Below, in pieces: positions 19,296 through 29,550 of a stretch of DNA of 35,254 nucleotides. Positions within the stretch are counted from its first letter, which is position 1; each line of letters opens with the position of its first letter. Origin of the DNA: CAIVSN01 sp036171455. Its GTDB lineage: Bacteria > Patescibacteriota > Gracilibacteria > BD1-5 > UBA2023. Below the pieces are notes generated by a model. It was not told the origin of the DNA, did not search any database, and worked only from the letters and a program-made list of their open reading frames with translations. Location of the stretch: the NCBI GenBank assembly GCA_036171455.1, contig JAVHRB010000059.1:1-35254 (forward strand), in the 5' to 3' direction. A program made the translations under genes and the position numbers.

Positions 19296-19306
19296 ACGAT
19301 AACGCC
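19232..19306 (-). tRNA. tRNA-Glu (anticodon CTC)
   Basis: 75 nt cloverleaf on the minus strand: acceptor GGCGTTA/TAACGCT (G1-U72 wobble), D-arm GTCTAACGGTTAGGAC, anticodon stem CAGGA/TCCTG around TTCTCAT (CTC at 34-36), T-arm CGGAG/CTCCG with TTCGATT loop, A73 and an encoded CCA. It reads GAG codons. It starts 28 bases after the rplK stop and is probably processed from the same transcript. Confidence 0.9.
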
Positions 19307-19334
19307 GTATACGGAGCGGACTCCGTAAGGAGTA

Positions 19335-19766
19335 TTATTTTTTAAGATCTGATGTAATACCCATAGATCGTGCAGACCCTGCAACGATACTTTTCGCATG
19401 TTCGAGGTCGTTTGCATTGAGATCGGGCATTTTCGCTTCTGCGATGGTAGTGAGCTGTGCATCAGTGAGGTGAGCCACTTTTTCTTTATGTGGGAGTTTT
19501 GATCCAGACTTGAGCCCGAGCTCAGTCTTAATAAGAAACGTCATTGGTGGTTGTTTCGTAATGAAACTGAACGTTCGATCTTCGTAGATATTAATAACCG
19601 TAGGAAGAACCGTTCCCATTCGGTCGCGGGTAGCATCGTTGAACTGTTTGCAGAATTCCGCAATCTGTATACCGGTAGGCCCGAGAGCGGTACCGATAGG
19701 AGGAGCTGGATTAGCCATTCCTGCCTTAATTTGCAGTTTGACGACCTTGGTAGGATTTTTAGCCAT
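19335..19766 (-). CDS. rplK: 50S ribosomal protein L11
   Basis: 143 residues, full family length, no TGA codons. N-terminus KVVKLQIKAGMANPAPPIG with the conserved GTALGPTGIQIAEFCKQFN, then TFSFITKQPPMTFLIK. The C-terminal rRNA-binding domain ends ANDLEHAKSIVAGSARSMGI. It binds 23S rRNA at the GTPase centre and is needed for stringent control. It is usually followed by rplA; here tRNA-Glu and then the mobile region follow, so the standard L11-L1 order is broken or never existed in this lineage. The upstream 200 bases are shared with the divergent LCP gene. Confidence 0.95.
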   Translation of the reverse strand: MAKNPTKVVKLQIKAGMANPAPPIGTALGPTGIQIAEFCKQFNDATRDRMGTVLPTVINIYEDRTFSFITKQPPMTFLIKTELGLKSGSKLPHKEKVAHLTDAQLTTIAEAKMPDLNANDLEHAKSIVAGSARSMGITSDLKK

Positions 19767-19923
19767 AATGAATAAATTTAGGTGATAATCGCCATAGTAA
19801 CGAAGGCGAGTGATATTTGGAAGCCTGCCTATGATACGAAAAATATGGAAAATGCAACAAAAAAGGAAAAAAAGAAATTGTTACTATTGCTGTAATTTCA
19901 ACATCCCAATTCTCAACTTCCTT

Positions 19924-19951
19924 TTGTATTTTTGACCGTATTTTCTATAAT
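19924..19951 (+). promoter_or_regulatory. Promoter of the LCP gene
   Basis: TTGTAT (19924-19929) and a consensus TATAAT (19946-19951) with a 16-base spacer, 20 bases before the ATG at 19972. The short leader and lack of a Shine-Dalgarno suggest near-leaderless translation. Confidence 0.55.
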
Positions 19952-19971
19952 TCGTCAAAAATTACCCGCGC

Positions 19972-21450
19972 ATGACCTTTAAAAAAAAGAAGCTGAGCCA
20001 GTACATTAGTATCAAGCCAGGAAACCATGGAGAGAATGGAAAAGATGTAACTCAGGCGTATTTGGCTCACAAAGCCAAGAATACGGTCGTTTTTTTCGTT
20101 CTCGTTTCCCTAGTAAGTTTATTCATAGGATTTGTGGGTTTCATTGTTTTAGCGCAGGTTTCAGGTATCAAACTCAATCTCATACTTCCGAATATCGTCA
20201 CCAAAAACCTCCCATTTCTCAAAATGGAGGCATCAAAGCCCGAGAAACTCAATATTCTTCTCACTGGGGTCGGCGGTGCAGGACATGAAGGTACCGAGCT
20301 CACGGATACTATCATTCTTGCTTCGATAAATCGACGGACTCAGACGGTGAGTATGCTTTCTTTACCTCGCGATCTCTATGTCGAGATTCCTACGAGCCGG
20401 GGAAAATTCTATGGAAAAATCAACGAGGTCTATCAGAGGTCGCTCAAGAGCTCTACTCCGGAACTCGCCATGGCAGCACTGGCCGACAAAGTCACCGAAA
20501 TTACCGGAGAACCGGTCGATAAATACCTCAATATCGACTTTTTTGGATTCAAAAAATTCGTGGACGTATTGGGTGGGGTAGAAGTCGACGTGCCCGAAGA
20601 TTTGGTGGATTACGAGTACCCGGATGAAAATTGGGGATACCAGACGTTCCGCATCAAAAAGGGATTTCAGGCACTGAGTGGGGATACCGCCCTCAAATAT
20701 GTTCGATCTCGACATTCCACGAGCGATTTCGACCGTTCCATTCGCCAGCAACTCGTACTCAAAGCTATCAAGGACAAGTTGTTTTCCATTGACGCATTGA
20801 CGAGTCCGACCAAACTCTCCCATCTTTATTCCGCCGTTACAACCCATATAAAGACCAATCTTCAACTGGATGAACTCGTGGAACTTGCCCTGTTTGCCAA
20901 GGATCTGAAAAGTTCGCAGATGTTGAGTTTCAATCTCAATGATGGGTGTTTTCAATCCGCGAGTTTCTGTAAGGTTGGAGGATTCCTGTATACGCCGGCG
21001 AGGGAAGATTTCGGAGGTTCGTCCGTATTGTTGCCAGAAGGTGCGACGAGTAATAAAATCTCCGAATATTCCATTATTCGGAAATTCGCAAATCTTATTT
21101 ATAACTATCCGGATTTATATACTGAGAAACAGGAGATTACTCTCGTGAATTCCACCAAATATTCCTGACTCGCTAACCATCTCGCGATGGAACTCAAAAA
21201 ATATGGGTTCAATGTTCCGGAAAAGAAATCGATTTCCTCCACCAAGGATACCGTATCACGTTCAGAAATCTGGCACGTATGGAACGAACCGAGCCAAATT
21301 GGTGTCGCTCCGAATTCCGCTACCATTCGAGCATTACAACTCTTTCTCAATATTCCTGTCCAGCCCGAAAGGGCTTTAAAATACTCCGGACTTGTCGGAC
21401 CTCAGATTGAGATTATACTCGGAAGCGACGCAAAAACCGTATTACCGTAG
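19972..21450 (+). CDS. LytR-CpsA-Psr (LCP) family cell-envelope glycopolymer transferase
   Basis: 492 residues with one TGA (at 21166). A cytoplasmic basic N-terminus and a TM at ~37-62 (NTVVFFVLVSLVSLFIGFVG) precede the LCP domain: NILLTGVGGAG, ELTDTIILASI, SMLSLPRDLYVEIP, KINEVY, DFFGFKKFVDVLGGVEVDVP, and ALKYVRSRHSTSDFDRSIRQQ. These carry the conserved Asp and Arg residues that bind the polyprenyl-pyrophosphate substrate. After the TGA a LytR_C-like domain runs to the end (LANHLAMELKKYGFNV). LCP enzymes move lipid-linked polymers onto peptidoglycan or protein. It is followed 28 bases later by the PBP gene, so a cell-wall operon is likely. Confidence 0.9.
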
Positions 21451-21478
21451 CCCCCGACCTATTTTTATTTTTGATTCT

Positions 21479-24400
21479 ATGAATTCCCAAAAACCCTTGA
21501 AAAACCCAGGTTTTACGACCATTCGACTCTTGTCGCTCCTCAAGAAAAAAAAGTCCGTTAAAGTATCTGTGATAGTAATGTATATTGGACTTTCTTTGGT
21601 AATGCTCGGAATATTGTTTGTAGGTATTGTATACCTCGTATATCTCCGTTCACTTCCGTCCATTGATTCAATTGAGAGCCTAGCCTTACCTGAAAGTTCC
21701 GTGATCCGAGACCGGAACGGTAACGAACTGTATTCCATTTTTGCCGGATCTGATGGAAAAAGGACGTATGTCCCTTACACACAGATTTCCCAAAAAATTC
21801 GAGATGCGGTGGTTTCTACCGAAGATAAGACCTTTTTCGAGAACCAGGGGGTTGATCTCAAGGGACTGGTTCGTTCTGTACTCAATTTTGTAACCGGAAA
21901 GACCGATAAAATCCAAGGGACTTCCACGATTTCTCAACAGCTGATCAAAGTGACATTTCTTACAAGTGAACGCTCGCTTCCTCGGAAAATCAAGGAAGGG
22001 TATCTTTCGTTCCGCCTGAATTCCGAATATTCCAAAGAAAAAATTCTTGAACTCTATCTCAATCGGATTTCCTTTGGAAATAATGCTTCCGGTATCGAGG
22101 AAGCTGCGAAAACCTACTTTGGTAAACCCGCGAGCGAAGTTGGAGTTCTAGGCGCAACTATCCTTGCGTCCCTTCCCAAGGGGCCAACCTATTATTCTCC
22201 ATATACGTATCGTGACCGTTTGATGGGCTATCTTTATGTATTTAAAGACGACAAGACTGAGGAAAAAATCACTCTCGGATCTATGGAACGTCGCAAGGAA
22301 TTCCGAGTGTTGGTAGAAGAATTCAAATCCATTATTAACACACTTACATTTGAGCGGATTAATGCGGAAGATGTGAAAATCTGTGGAATGAATCAGGATT
22401 TTTTCAAGGTAAAGTATTCCATCGACACGACCGGATGTGTCCGTTTGACCTATAAAGACGTGCTGATGGTACTGAACAATATCAAAATCCAAGCGGCATC
22501 CCTGAAAGCTTCCGTTGAAAATCCCGTCAAAGCTGTAACCGCCGTGGAAAAATCAGCAAGGGCTTCGACCGGTTCCACGACCGGAAAATCTTCCGTTGCA
22601 AAAACTACGTCCGGTTCGGCCACTTCTCCGGTTTCTTCCGAGAGATCCCTCGAGTGATATGCTATGGAATACAATACCGGCCGTAAGGATTTTGTCGCTT
22701 CTCGAATGCTCGAAGATGATAAGATTACCCCCGACGAGTTCAAAAAAGCCATCATCGACGGTATCGATTTTGAATTCCGTAAGAATGTCACCAGGATAAA
22801 ATATCCACATTTCGTCATGTACGTACAGGACTATCTCCTCAAGAAATACGGAGATGATTTTTTCGATCAATGAGGATTGCAGATTTTTACTACCATCGAC
22901 CCAAAACTTCAGGACAAAGCGGAATCCCTCGTCCGAGCCCAGGTCAAAATTAACAGCGTTACCTATGGAGCCACAAGTGCAGCACTTGTGAGCCTCGACA
23001 ATAAGACGGGACAAATCATGTCGATGGTGGGTTGACCGGACTATTACGACACCGAGGCACAGGGGCAAGTGAACATGATTACGAGCCTTCGGCAGCCAGG
23101 TTCTTCGTTCAAGCCAATCGTGTATTCTCTCGCGATGACGAAAGATGCAGTAGGGCCGGAAACCCCGATATATGATGTGAATACAAAGTTTGGAAAGTGG
23201 GATCCTGATAATTACGACAAAAAATTTCTCGGTCGTATGCGAATCCGAACCGCTTTGGATTATTCTCGGAACATCCCAGCTATCAAGATGTTCAAAGTGG
23301 CTGGTGGGGAAGCCGAAGTTGTCAAGCATGCGCGATCTCTTGGTATCGAATCATTGAGAGTTGATGGACTTTATGGAATGCCTCTTGCTATCGGTACTGG
23401 CGAAGTCAAACCCATAGAAATGGCCCAGGCTTACTCAGTATTCGCCCAGGGCGGTTGGAGAAAAGAGCCAGAACCTATTCTCAAGATTTTGGATAAAAAA
23501 TGAAATATTCTCATGCAATATGTTCCTTCGAGTGGCAAATATATTTTCTCAGATGCATCTTCCTATTTGATAAGCAATATTCTTTCGGACGGAACGGCAA
23601 GACCAAGCGCTTTTTGGAATAATGCGCTTACTCTCAAGGATCGCCCCGCTGCTGCAAAAACCGGTACGAGCAACAAAGATGTGAGTACGAACGGCGTCAA
23701 GAAAATTCTTCCCCGGGATCTTTGGACTATTGGATATACCCCGCAATTCACGACCGTAGTATGGGCTGGCAACGTCGATGGTACCGAAACCAAGGGAACC
23801 TGTGACGGACTCAACTGTGCAGCGCCAATATGGAGAGACTATATGGAGTTTGCTCACAAATGACTTCCCGTAGAGCCATTCAAAAAACCTGACAGCGTGT
23901 ACACTGCATCCATATCTTCCATCACGGGAAAATTAGCCAGCGACAGTACCCCTAATGGCAATCGTGTCACCGGGATGTTCGCGGTCAAACCGACAAAATT
24001 TGAATCTGCTGGTAAAGAAGTTACCGTCGATTCCCTCTGTAACGGAAAAGTTACTTCTGATACTCCATCTGAAGCGGTGAAAACTGGAAAACTGATTGAT
24101 TTGGAACCTATTGTGGAATCGTATGACAATAGTTGGGTAGCCTCCACACGAAATTGGGCTGGAGTACAAGCAACAGCTTCCGATGGGTCTCTTGATATTG
24201 GAGATTCGTTTATTACGAGCTATTCTGACCAGGTTTGCGTTCGGCCGTCTGCCGACCGTGCGATTATCGATTTTCAGACGAATTTGCTCGAGGGTTCCAA
24301 TCGTGCTATAGGAAAATCGTCGCTTTCCGCTAGCTTTCAGTCCAGTAATCCGATTCAAAAAGTCAGATTCTTGTTAAATGAAAAGGAAATACGCTCCATT

Positions 24401-24835
24401 CGTATCGATCCTCAGGTTACAGCATGAGATGTAAAAACTGATTATAATTTCGTGGAAACCGGGGTTCAGAAAATTACGGCTATTGTCGTTGATATCTATG
24501 GCTTCTCTACTTCGAAAAGTTATCAAGTATCTTTCTGAGGAACAGCGAACCCGCCGGTAATCACCGTGACTGCCCCTCAGAGCGAAGCGATCAGTCTCTA
24601 TGAAGGTCAAGTAGCGAATTTGAGGTTTTCCGTCATGGATCCAATCGAGGTATCGGCAGTAAACCTGTATATCGATGGAAAACTCTTCAAAATACTCGGA
24701 GCGAATACTTTGGAATATGTCGTGCCTATCGGCGATGGTTTGACGATTGGGAAGTACCTCGTGGAAATTCGTGCTACGAGTGTTTCCCGACAGAAAGCCA
24801 GTAAGATGATTCATGTTGAAATACTCAAAAATTAG
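21479..24835 (+). CDS. Class A penicillin-binding protein (PBP1A-like) with long insert and C-terminal Ig-like tail
   Basis: 1118 residues with seven TGA-Gly codons; an upstream in-frame start overlaps the LCP gene and is less likely. One TM at ~31-56. GT51 glycosyltransferase: AVVSTEDKTFFENQGVD (Glu115) and GTSTISQQLIKVTF. Transpeptidase: SSFK at 542-545, SRN at 596-598, KTGTS at 727-731. Between the two sits an insert with a charged part and a Ser/Thr/Ala-rich stretch (~365-395). After ~800 come a Thr/Ser-rich linker and two beta-rich Ig-like segments, the last VYTAPQSE-like (VITVTAPQSEAISLYEG). It polymerises and cross-links peptidoglycan outside the membrane. At 1118 residues it is longer than usual for the family. 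Confidence 0.9.
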
Positions 24836-24927
24836 TGGATTTTTCTATAAAAAACGATCTTCTAAAACATAGATTGGACTTTTTTATATATCTATTTACT
24901 TTAAAAAAATCCACCATCAACCTCCAT

Positions 24928-26937
24928 ATGCGCGAATTAGAGATTCACCAGATGAAACAATCTGATTTTTACCAGAGCCTGAATTCCGGTAATGGGATAG
25001 ACAATTTTTTGCTATCTATCAAATATTACCGAGCTGAACTATCTACTCTATGTGACCAACTAGGAGCTATGATGGTTTCTGAGCCTAAAAATACGGATGA
25101 TTTACAAGCAATGATGGGTAATTTTAAAAAGTATTTTGAGCAGTTTGTGTATAAATTTAATATTTCCGGTCTCAAAACCGCAGCCAAGGGAATAGAGGAA
25201 AATCATGAAATTCAAAACATACTGGAAAAGGTTCAAGAAAGATTGCAAGCAGTTTCCCACCGCAATAGTCTGAATTCCCCTACCACTTTCCCATCTCTCC
25301 AACTTGCGTTCGCAATGATGAAGAGTGTGGAATTGACTCAGATTGATATCCTTCTCTGGGGCTTGATGACCATTTCCATGAATATCAAGGAACGGTTACA
25401 TCGGAAAAATGCCAATGGAGACAATATAGTCAAAGTAGCGGATCGGATAGATATGGTCCTTCATGAGGAAAAGGATCTTTCCCATGCCCGGGATATTATC
25501 GAGGGATGACAGATTGAGCTCTATGGCCAGGGAATTTTCGATATGAACCAAGAATTGATTGAGACGGAAATTCTCATGCGAGTCAAAGACCGACATGGTA
25601 AAATGACGAATCCGGAAGACTTTCTTAAGTTCGTCAAAAAGGCAGGATACATTGAAAAATTGGATTGGATGATATTGTCATTGTCGTTTATGTTCATTTC
25701 AAACAAAGAAATAGAATGACCCTTTTCCGTCAATGTAAACCTGAATACAATCCAGGACGAACAGTTCATCCAAAAAATTAAAACGTTGGCTCAAATCAAT
25801 AATATTGATCCGAAAAAAGTAATCATCGAATTTTTGGAATACGAATCATCCATTAATGTGGTTCATACCAATCAAGTAATCCGGGAACTCCGAGCGTTCG
25901 GATTCAAAATTGCGATAGATGATTTTCCTTCTGGATACAATACCCTATGAGATATCTCAAAATTCTTGGATATCGATATTATTAAAATTGACGGACCCCA
26001 CGTCATGGAAATATTCAAGGTATGTTCTGGATGTCATGCGGTTCGCGAATGTATGTCCTCGCTTGAAACGAGTTTTGGACAGGAACAACGCTGTATCCGA
26101 AAGCTTGATATGCTCTATGATTTGGAGACCCTTATCTTCTCTCTCAAATTTCTCAAATTACAGAGCCCGAACGTAGTTTTTTTTGCAGAACGAGTAGAAG
26201 ATGAATCCGTGTTCAATTTTTTGAAGCAGTTGGATCTTATTGCGGGGTACCAAGGATATTTTTTCGAAAAACCAAAGTATCTTTTTGAAGGGGGGAAGGA
26301 AGAAAACAAAGATCGTATCGAAGAGAGTTCCCTAGCTATCAGTTTCAGTACTTCATCCATTAAAGTCATGAAGTCCTCAAAAGAAGTACAGCCCGAAGTT
26401 AAAAAGGAATTCATTCAAATCTATATCCAACAACTGGAAGAATATACGGATGGGCTTTTGGAATTGAACGACAATTTTTCCATTGATGAATTTATGTCGA
26501 ATCAATGCAATGAGACTATCAGGAATATGCTCGCGAAAATTATTTTATTTTTGGGTGGTGATAGCTTGAATTTCTACATTTTGGATTCGGAAAAGAAAAA
26601 TTTTCATATCAGGAATATTACTACGAACGGAGTCAGTATGAATACGGAGATGCCCATAGTTATCGATGAAATCAATCGGGTAAAAAAAGAAAATGTAAAC
26701 CTGTATACCCTACTACAGAATACCCCTGATTCTGTCAAAAGCGGTTTTCAAATTGCCGCTACTGCCGTTCCTGGGGTTGGAGATGATATCGTAGTAAAAA
26801 TCAATGATTATTTCTTTTTGGGTCTGGATGATTCCGAAATTGCCATGGACTATTCCAAAAGCATTCAAATCAATTTCCTCCTCCTATTTGCCATGATTAT
26901 ACGAAATAAACTGGAAGCGAAAGAGTCGTTGAAATAG
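24928..26937 (+). CDS. EAL-domain protein (c-di-GMP phosphodiesterase-like) with GAF-like C-terminus
   Basis: 669 residues with three TGA codons. A GTG at 24835, overlapping the PBP stop, would add 31 residues; the ATG at 24928 is preferred. Residues 1-190 are helical and unrecognised. The EAL domain (~194-440) has ETEILMRV (Glu214; EAL reads EIL), SVNVN, IIEFLE, AIDDFPSGY (Asp331, Asp332), IIKIDG (Lys353), FFAERVED and GYQGYFFEKP. Most metal and catalytic residues are therefore present. An insert with four Cys (CSGCHAVREC, QRC) interrupts it near 365-390. The C-terminal ~200 residues look GAF-like. No GGDEF domain is attached or nearby. Active enzyme or sensor is undecided. Confidence 0.75.
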
Positions 26938-26954
26938 GAGTTTTCAATTTCTCA

Positions 26955-26996
26955 CATATATAATAAACCCCCGAATTCGGGGGTTTATTATATATG
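26955..26996. terminator. 42-base perfect palindrome, bidirectional terminator
   Basis: A 21-base arm centred on GAA/TTC, with core CCCCCGAATTCGGGGG flanked by AATAAA/TTTATT. It lies between the convergent EAL and helicase genes, so it can stop both transcripts. Confidence 0.85.
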
Positions 26997-27006
26997 CTAC
27001 GGTATT

Positions 27007-27159
27007 ATACCAAATTCACTTAATTCCATTTGCTCGCTGCCTCGGGAGGATATGTTTTCCTTTCCTTCGGTCCAGACCGCGCCGGACAAGCTCGGAAACG
27101 AAAACATATCCTCCCGGTCACGCTCGCGGGAAGTGCTGCGATTTACGTTAATCTGGTAT
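27007..27159. repeat. Palindromic intergenic repeat, copy 2
   Basis: 153 bases, the same design as 11455-11608, with ATACC...GGTAT ends and the ggaggatatgttttc arms. Its right end abuts the TAA of the helicase gene (27160-27162). Confidence 0.85.
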
Positions 27160-28821
27160 TTAGTTTCCGAAAACACTGAAGTCTCCACCGGAGATACCTC
27201 CGCCGTTTCCACCTTCTGATCGTCCACCGCCTTGGTAACCGCCACTGCTTTGTCCACTATCGGAACGACCGCCTTGGTAACCTCCGCTGTTTCTGTTGTT
27301 ATCAGAACGACCGCCTTGGTAACTTCCACTAGTTCGTCATCCTTCAGAACGACCGCCTTGGTACCCTCCGCTGTTTCTACCTTGGTATCCGCCTTCGGAT
27401 CGTTGAGGTCGGTCATTGCCTGCATAATATCCTCCTCCTGCCGGTGCAACTAGTGCCCCGCTGCTTTCGCCGCCGAATCCTGTGTTACCACCACCTTGGT
27501 ATCCACCACCATTCCCACCACGGTAATCACCACGGTCTCGTCCCTGGTATCCACCACCACCACCACTGCTACTTCCACCTCCTCGATATCCGCTTCCTCC
27601 GCTTCGTCCTCCTCGGTACCCTCCGCCTCCGCCTCGTCCGCGTCCTCCTCGGTACCCTCCGCCTTCTCCTCCAAATCCTCGTCGTCCATCATCCGCAACC
27701 CGAACGACTGGGTTTCCGTCAGCATCAATTTGTTTGAGTACAATTTTATTTCGTCGTTCCACGTTCTTCATCATCATTTTTTCAGAAGGGGAAACGAACA
27801 TTACTGCCTTACCTTCGGCTCCGGCTCGTCCCGTTCGTCCAATACGATGAATGTAGGCTTCTGGATCTTCTGGTACGTGAAAATTGATAACCAAGTCAAT
27901 ATTATTCATATTGAGTCCTCGTGCTGCGACATCAGTCGTTACAAACACTTGAATTTCATCGTCTTTGAATGCTCGGAGCGCTCGTGCTCGTTGCCGTTGT
28001 TCGAGGTCACCATGGAGGAATCCTGCACGGACACCATTGTCTTGGAGCATTCGAGCAAGATGTTCTGTTTCATGTTTGGTTCGTACGAATACGATGATCT
28101 TCTGTTTTCCAGTTTCAGCGATATATTTCTTGAGCATTTCAAATTTGTCGAATGCTTCGACTTCGATGAATGCATGGTCGATTTTTGCTACCGTAATTTC
28201 TTCCGTAGCTTTGATGAACTCATATTCGGTTCCGACATATTTCGTCAAAAGCCGTTGCATTTGTTCTGGAATCGTCGCACTGAACGTCATAGATTGCTCT
28301 ACCTTGGGCATATGTCCCCAAATATAATCTATGTCATCGATAAATCCCATATCGAGCATTCGGTCACACTCGTCAAGAATAAAGTACTTAACCTGATTGA
28401 GGTCAATGTACCGTCGATCGATTAGATCAATCAGTCGTCCTGGAGTCGCGATGACAATTTGAGGTCCTTCGTCAATGATTTCTTTTTGCTTCTTAAAACT
28501 TGTTCCGCCAAAAATGACCGTGGAGCGGATACGCATCCCCTCGGAAAGTTTATATACTTCTTCTCGGATTTGCCCAGCAAGTTCTCGAGTCGGAGCAAGA
28601 ATAATCGCTTGAGGACGACGAACACGTCCATCTACGAGTTCCAATAGTGGAAGCACGAAGGCAGCTGTTTTACCAGTACCAGTCTGAGATTGTCCTACAA
28701 TATTTTTTCCACTGAGAGCGAGGCTGATAACCTGTTCTTGGATGGGGGTTGCTGTTTCATAACCATTCTTAACAAGAGCTGCCTGGATGGAGTCTTGTAA
28801 TTTCATTTCGCTAAATAGCAT
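27160..28821 (-). CDS. DEAD-box ATP-dependent RNA helicase with Gly-rich repeat tail
   Basis: 553 residues. Core motifs in order: ATPIQEQVI (Q), SQTGTGKT (I), PTRELAGQI (Ia), TPGRLIDLI (Ib), ILDECDRMLDMGF (II, DECD instead of DEAD), FSATIP (III), FLHGDLEQRQRARALRAF (IV), FVTTDVAARGLN (V) and HRIGRTGRAG (VI). The tail from ~375 is Gly/Arg/Tyr-rich: RGG/YRGG, then repeated SGGYQGGRS units. A TGA in the tail would end it ~60 residues early under the standard code; reading through continues the same repeat to TAA. RhlE/DeaD-like roles in rRNA maturation or mRNA turnover are likely. It follows the RHH-like gene on the same strand. Confidence 0.9.
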
Positions 28822-28867
28822 GTTTCAAAGGGGTTAAACCCTTCTCAAAAGCTACCTGCGAGAAAGG

Positions 28868-29062
28868 CTATACAATATAGGTTTGGTACACGTTGATCGC
28901 ACCGTTTCGATCCTCGTATTTTTCAATGGTAGATTGAATGTGGCCTCGTAAAAAGTCAGTGAGACTTTGTCCTTTTTGCTCAAGAATAAATTCCATTTTT
29001 TTCTTTTGAGCGTCGGTAAGGTAGAAGTTTACGGGTGCAGTAAATTTTTTACGTTCTGTCAT
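28868..29062 (-). CDS. Small ribbon-helix-helix-like protein
   Basis: 64 residues, complete. MTERKKFTAPVNFYLTDAQKK could form the strand and first helix, and MEFILEQKGQSLTDFLRGHI the second helix of a CopG/Arc-type RHH fold, followed by a short acidic end. That would make it a dimeric DNA-binding regulator, perhaps autoregulating this cluster, but the match is by pattern only. It sits between rplS (51 bases upstream) and the helicase (46 bases downstream), all on the minus strand. No toxin gene is adjacent. Confidence 0.55.
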   Translation of the reverse strand: MTERKKFTAPVNFYLTDAQKKKMEFILEQKGQSLTDFLRGHIQSTIEKYEDRNGAINVYQTYIV

Positions 29063-29113
29063 ACGGAAATGGGTTACTTTAAAAGTATATCCACTGTATC
29101 GACAAAGTCATTA

Positions 29114-29470
29114 TTATTTTTTGATTTCTTTCAATCGAGCTGCTTTTCCTCGAAGGGCTTTAATAAAGCTGATATTTTTGTGTCGTACCTTGAAAGATCG
29201 AAGTACCTCTATCTTCGAAATAGTAGATGAATGAATCGCAAATATTTTTTCGATTCCGATTCCATCGGTAACTTTTCGAACGACAATAGTCTGCTCAAGG
29301 GGGCTCTTTCCACGAGTATGGATGACGAGGCCTTTGAATTTTTGCGTACGGGATTTCTCTCCCTCCTTGATGAGCTGGTGGACTTCTACTTCCATTCCAG
29401 TTCGAATTTGAGGAATATCTCCCTTAATAAAAGGGGCTTGGATGGCTCGTACGAGTGCTACGTTTGACAT
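29114..29470 (-). CDS. rplS: 50S ribosomal protein L19
   Basis: 118 residues from ATG at MSNVALVRAIQAP; a TTG start 33 bases upstream lies inside a terminator-like stem and is rejected. Family signatures: IRTGMEVEVHQLIKEGEKSRTQKFKG, HTRGKSPLEQTIVVRKV, GIGIEKIFAIHSSTISKIEVL and the basic end KALRGKAARLKE. No TGA codons. It sits at the interface of the 30S and 50S subunits. It is often grouped with rpsP, rimM and trmD, none of which is here. Confidence 0.95.
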   Translation of the reverse strand: MSNVALVRAIQAPFIKGDIPQIRTGMEVEVHQLIKEGEKSRTQKFKGLVIHTRGKSPLEQTIVVRKVTDGIGIEKIFAIHSSTISKIEVLRSFKVRHKNISFIKALRGKAARLKEIKK

Positions 29471-29480
29471 GGGTATTTCT

Positions 29481-29503
29481 AAAAAAATTGGGTAATTCCC
29501 CAA
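29481..29503 (-). terminator. Terminator or attenuator just before rplS
   Basis: On the minus strand TTGGG-GAATTA-CCCAA followed by seven T, ending 10 bases before the rplS ATG. It may end the upstream gene (29551-29772) or attenuate rplS itself. Confidence 0.55.
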
Positions 29504-29550
29504 AAATATGGGACTATCTTATAAAAAAGCTTGAAAGTGTCAAATCGAAT

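Noticed and set aside
20362..20955. 197-residue minus-strand ORF opposite the LCP gene
   Set aside because: The plus strand has clear LCP motifs over the same bases; the antisense frame is open by codon bias.
22553..23329. 258-residue minus-strand ORF opposite the PBP gene
   Set aside because: It overlaps the transpeptidase domain, whose SxxK and SxN motifs are on the plus strand.
27496..28425. 309-residue ORF on the plus strand opposite the helicase
   Set aside because: It is the antisense of the helicase core and repeat tail, with low-complexity Ser/Thr/His sequence and no family features.
28868..29062. Toxin-antitoxin pair
   Set aside because: The RHH-like protein has no adjacent toxin-sized partner; its neighbours are rplS and a helicase.
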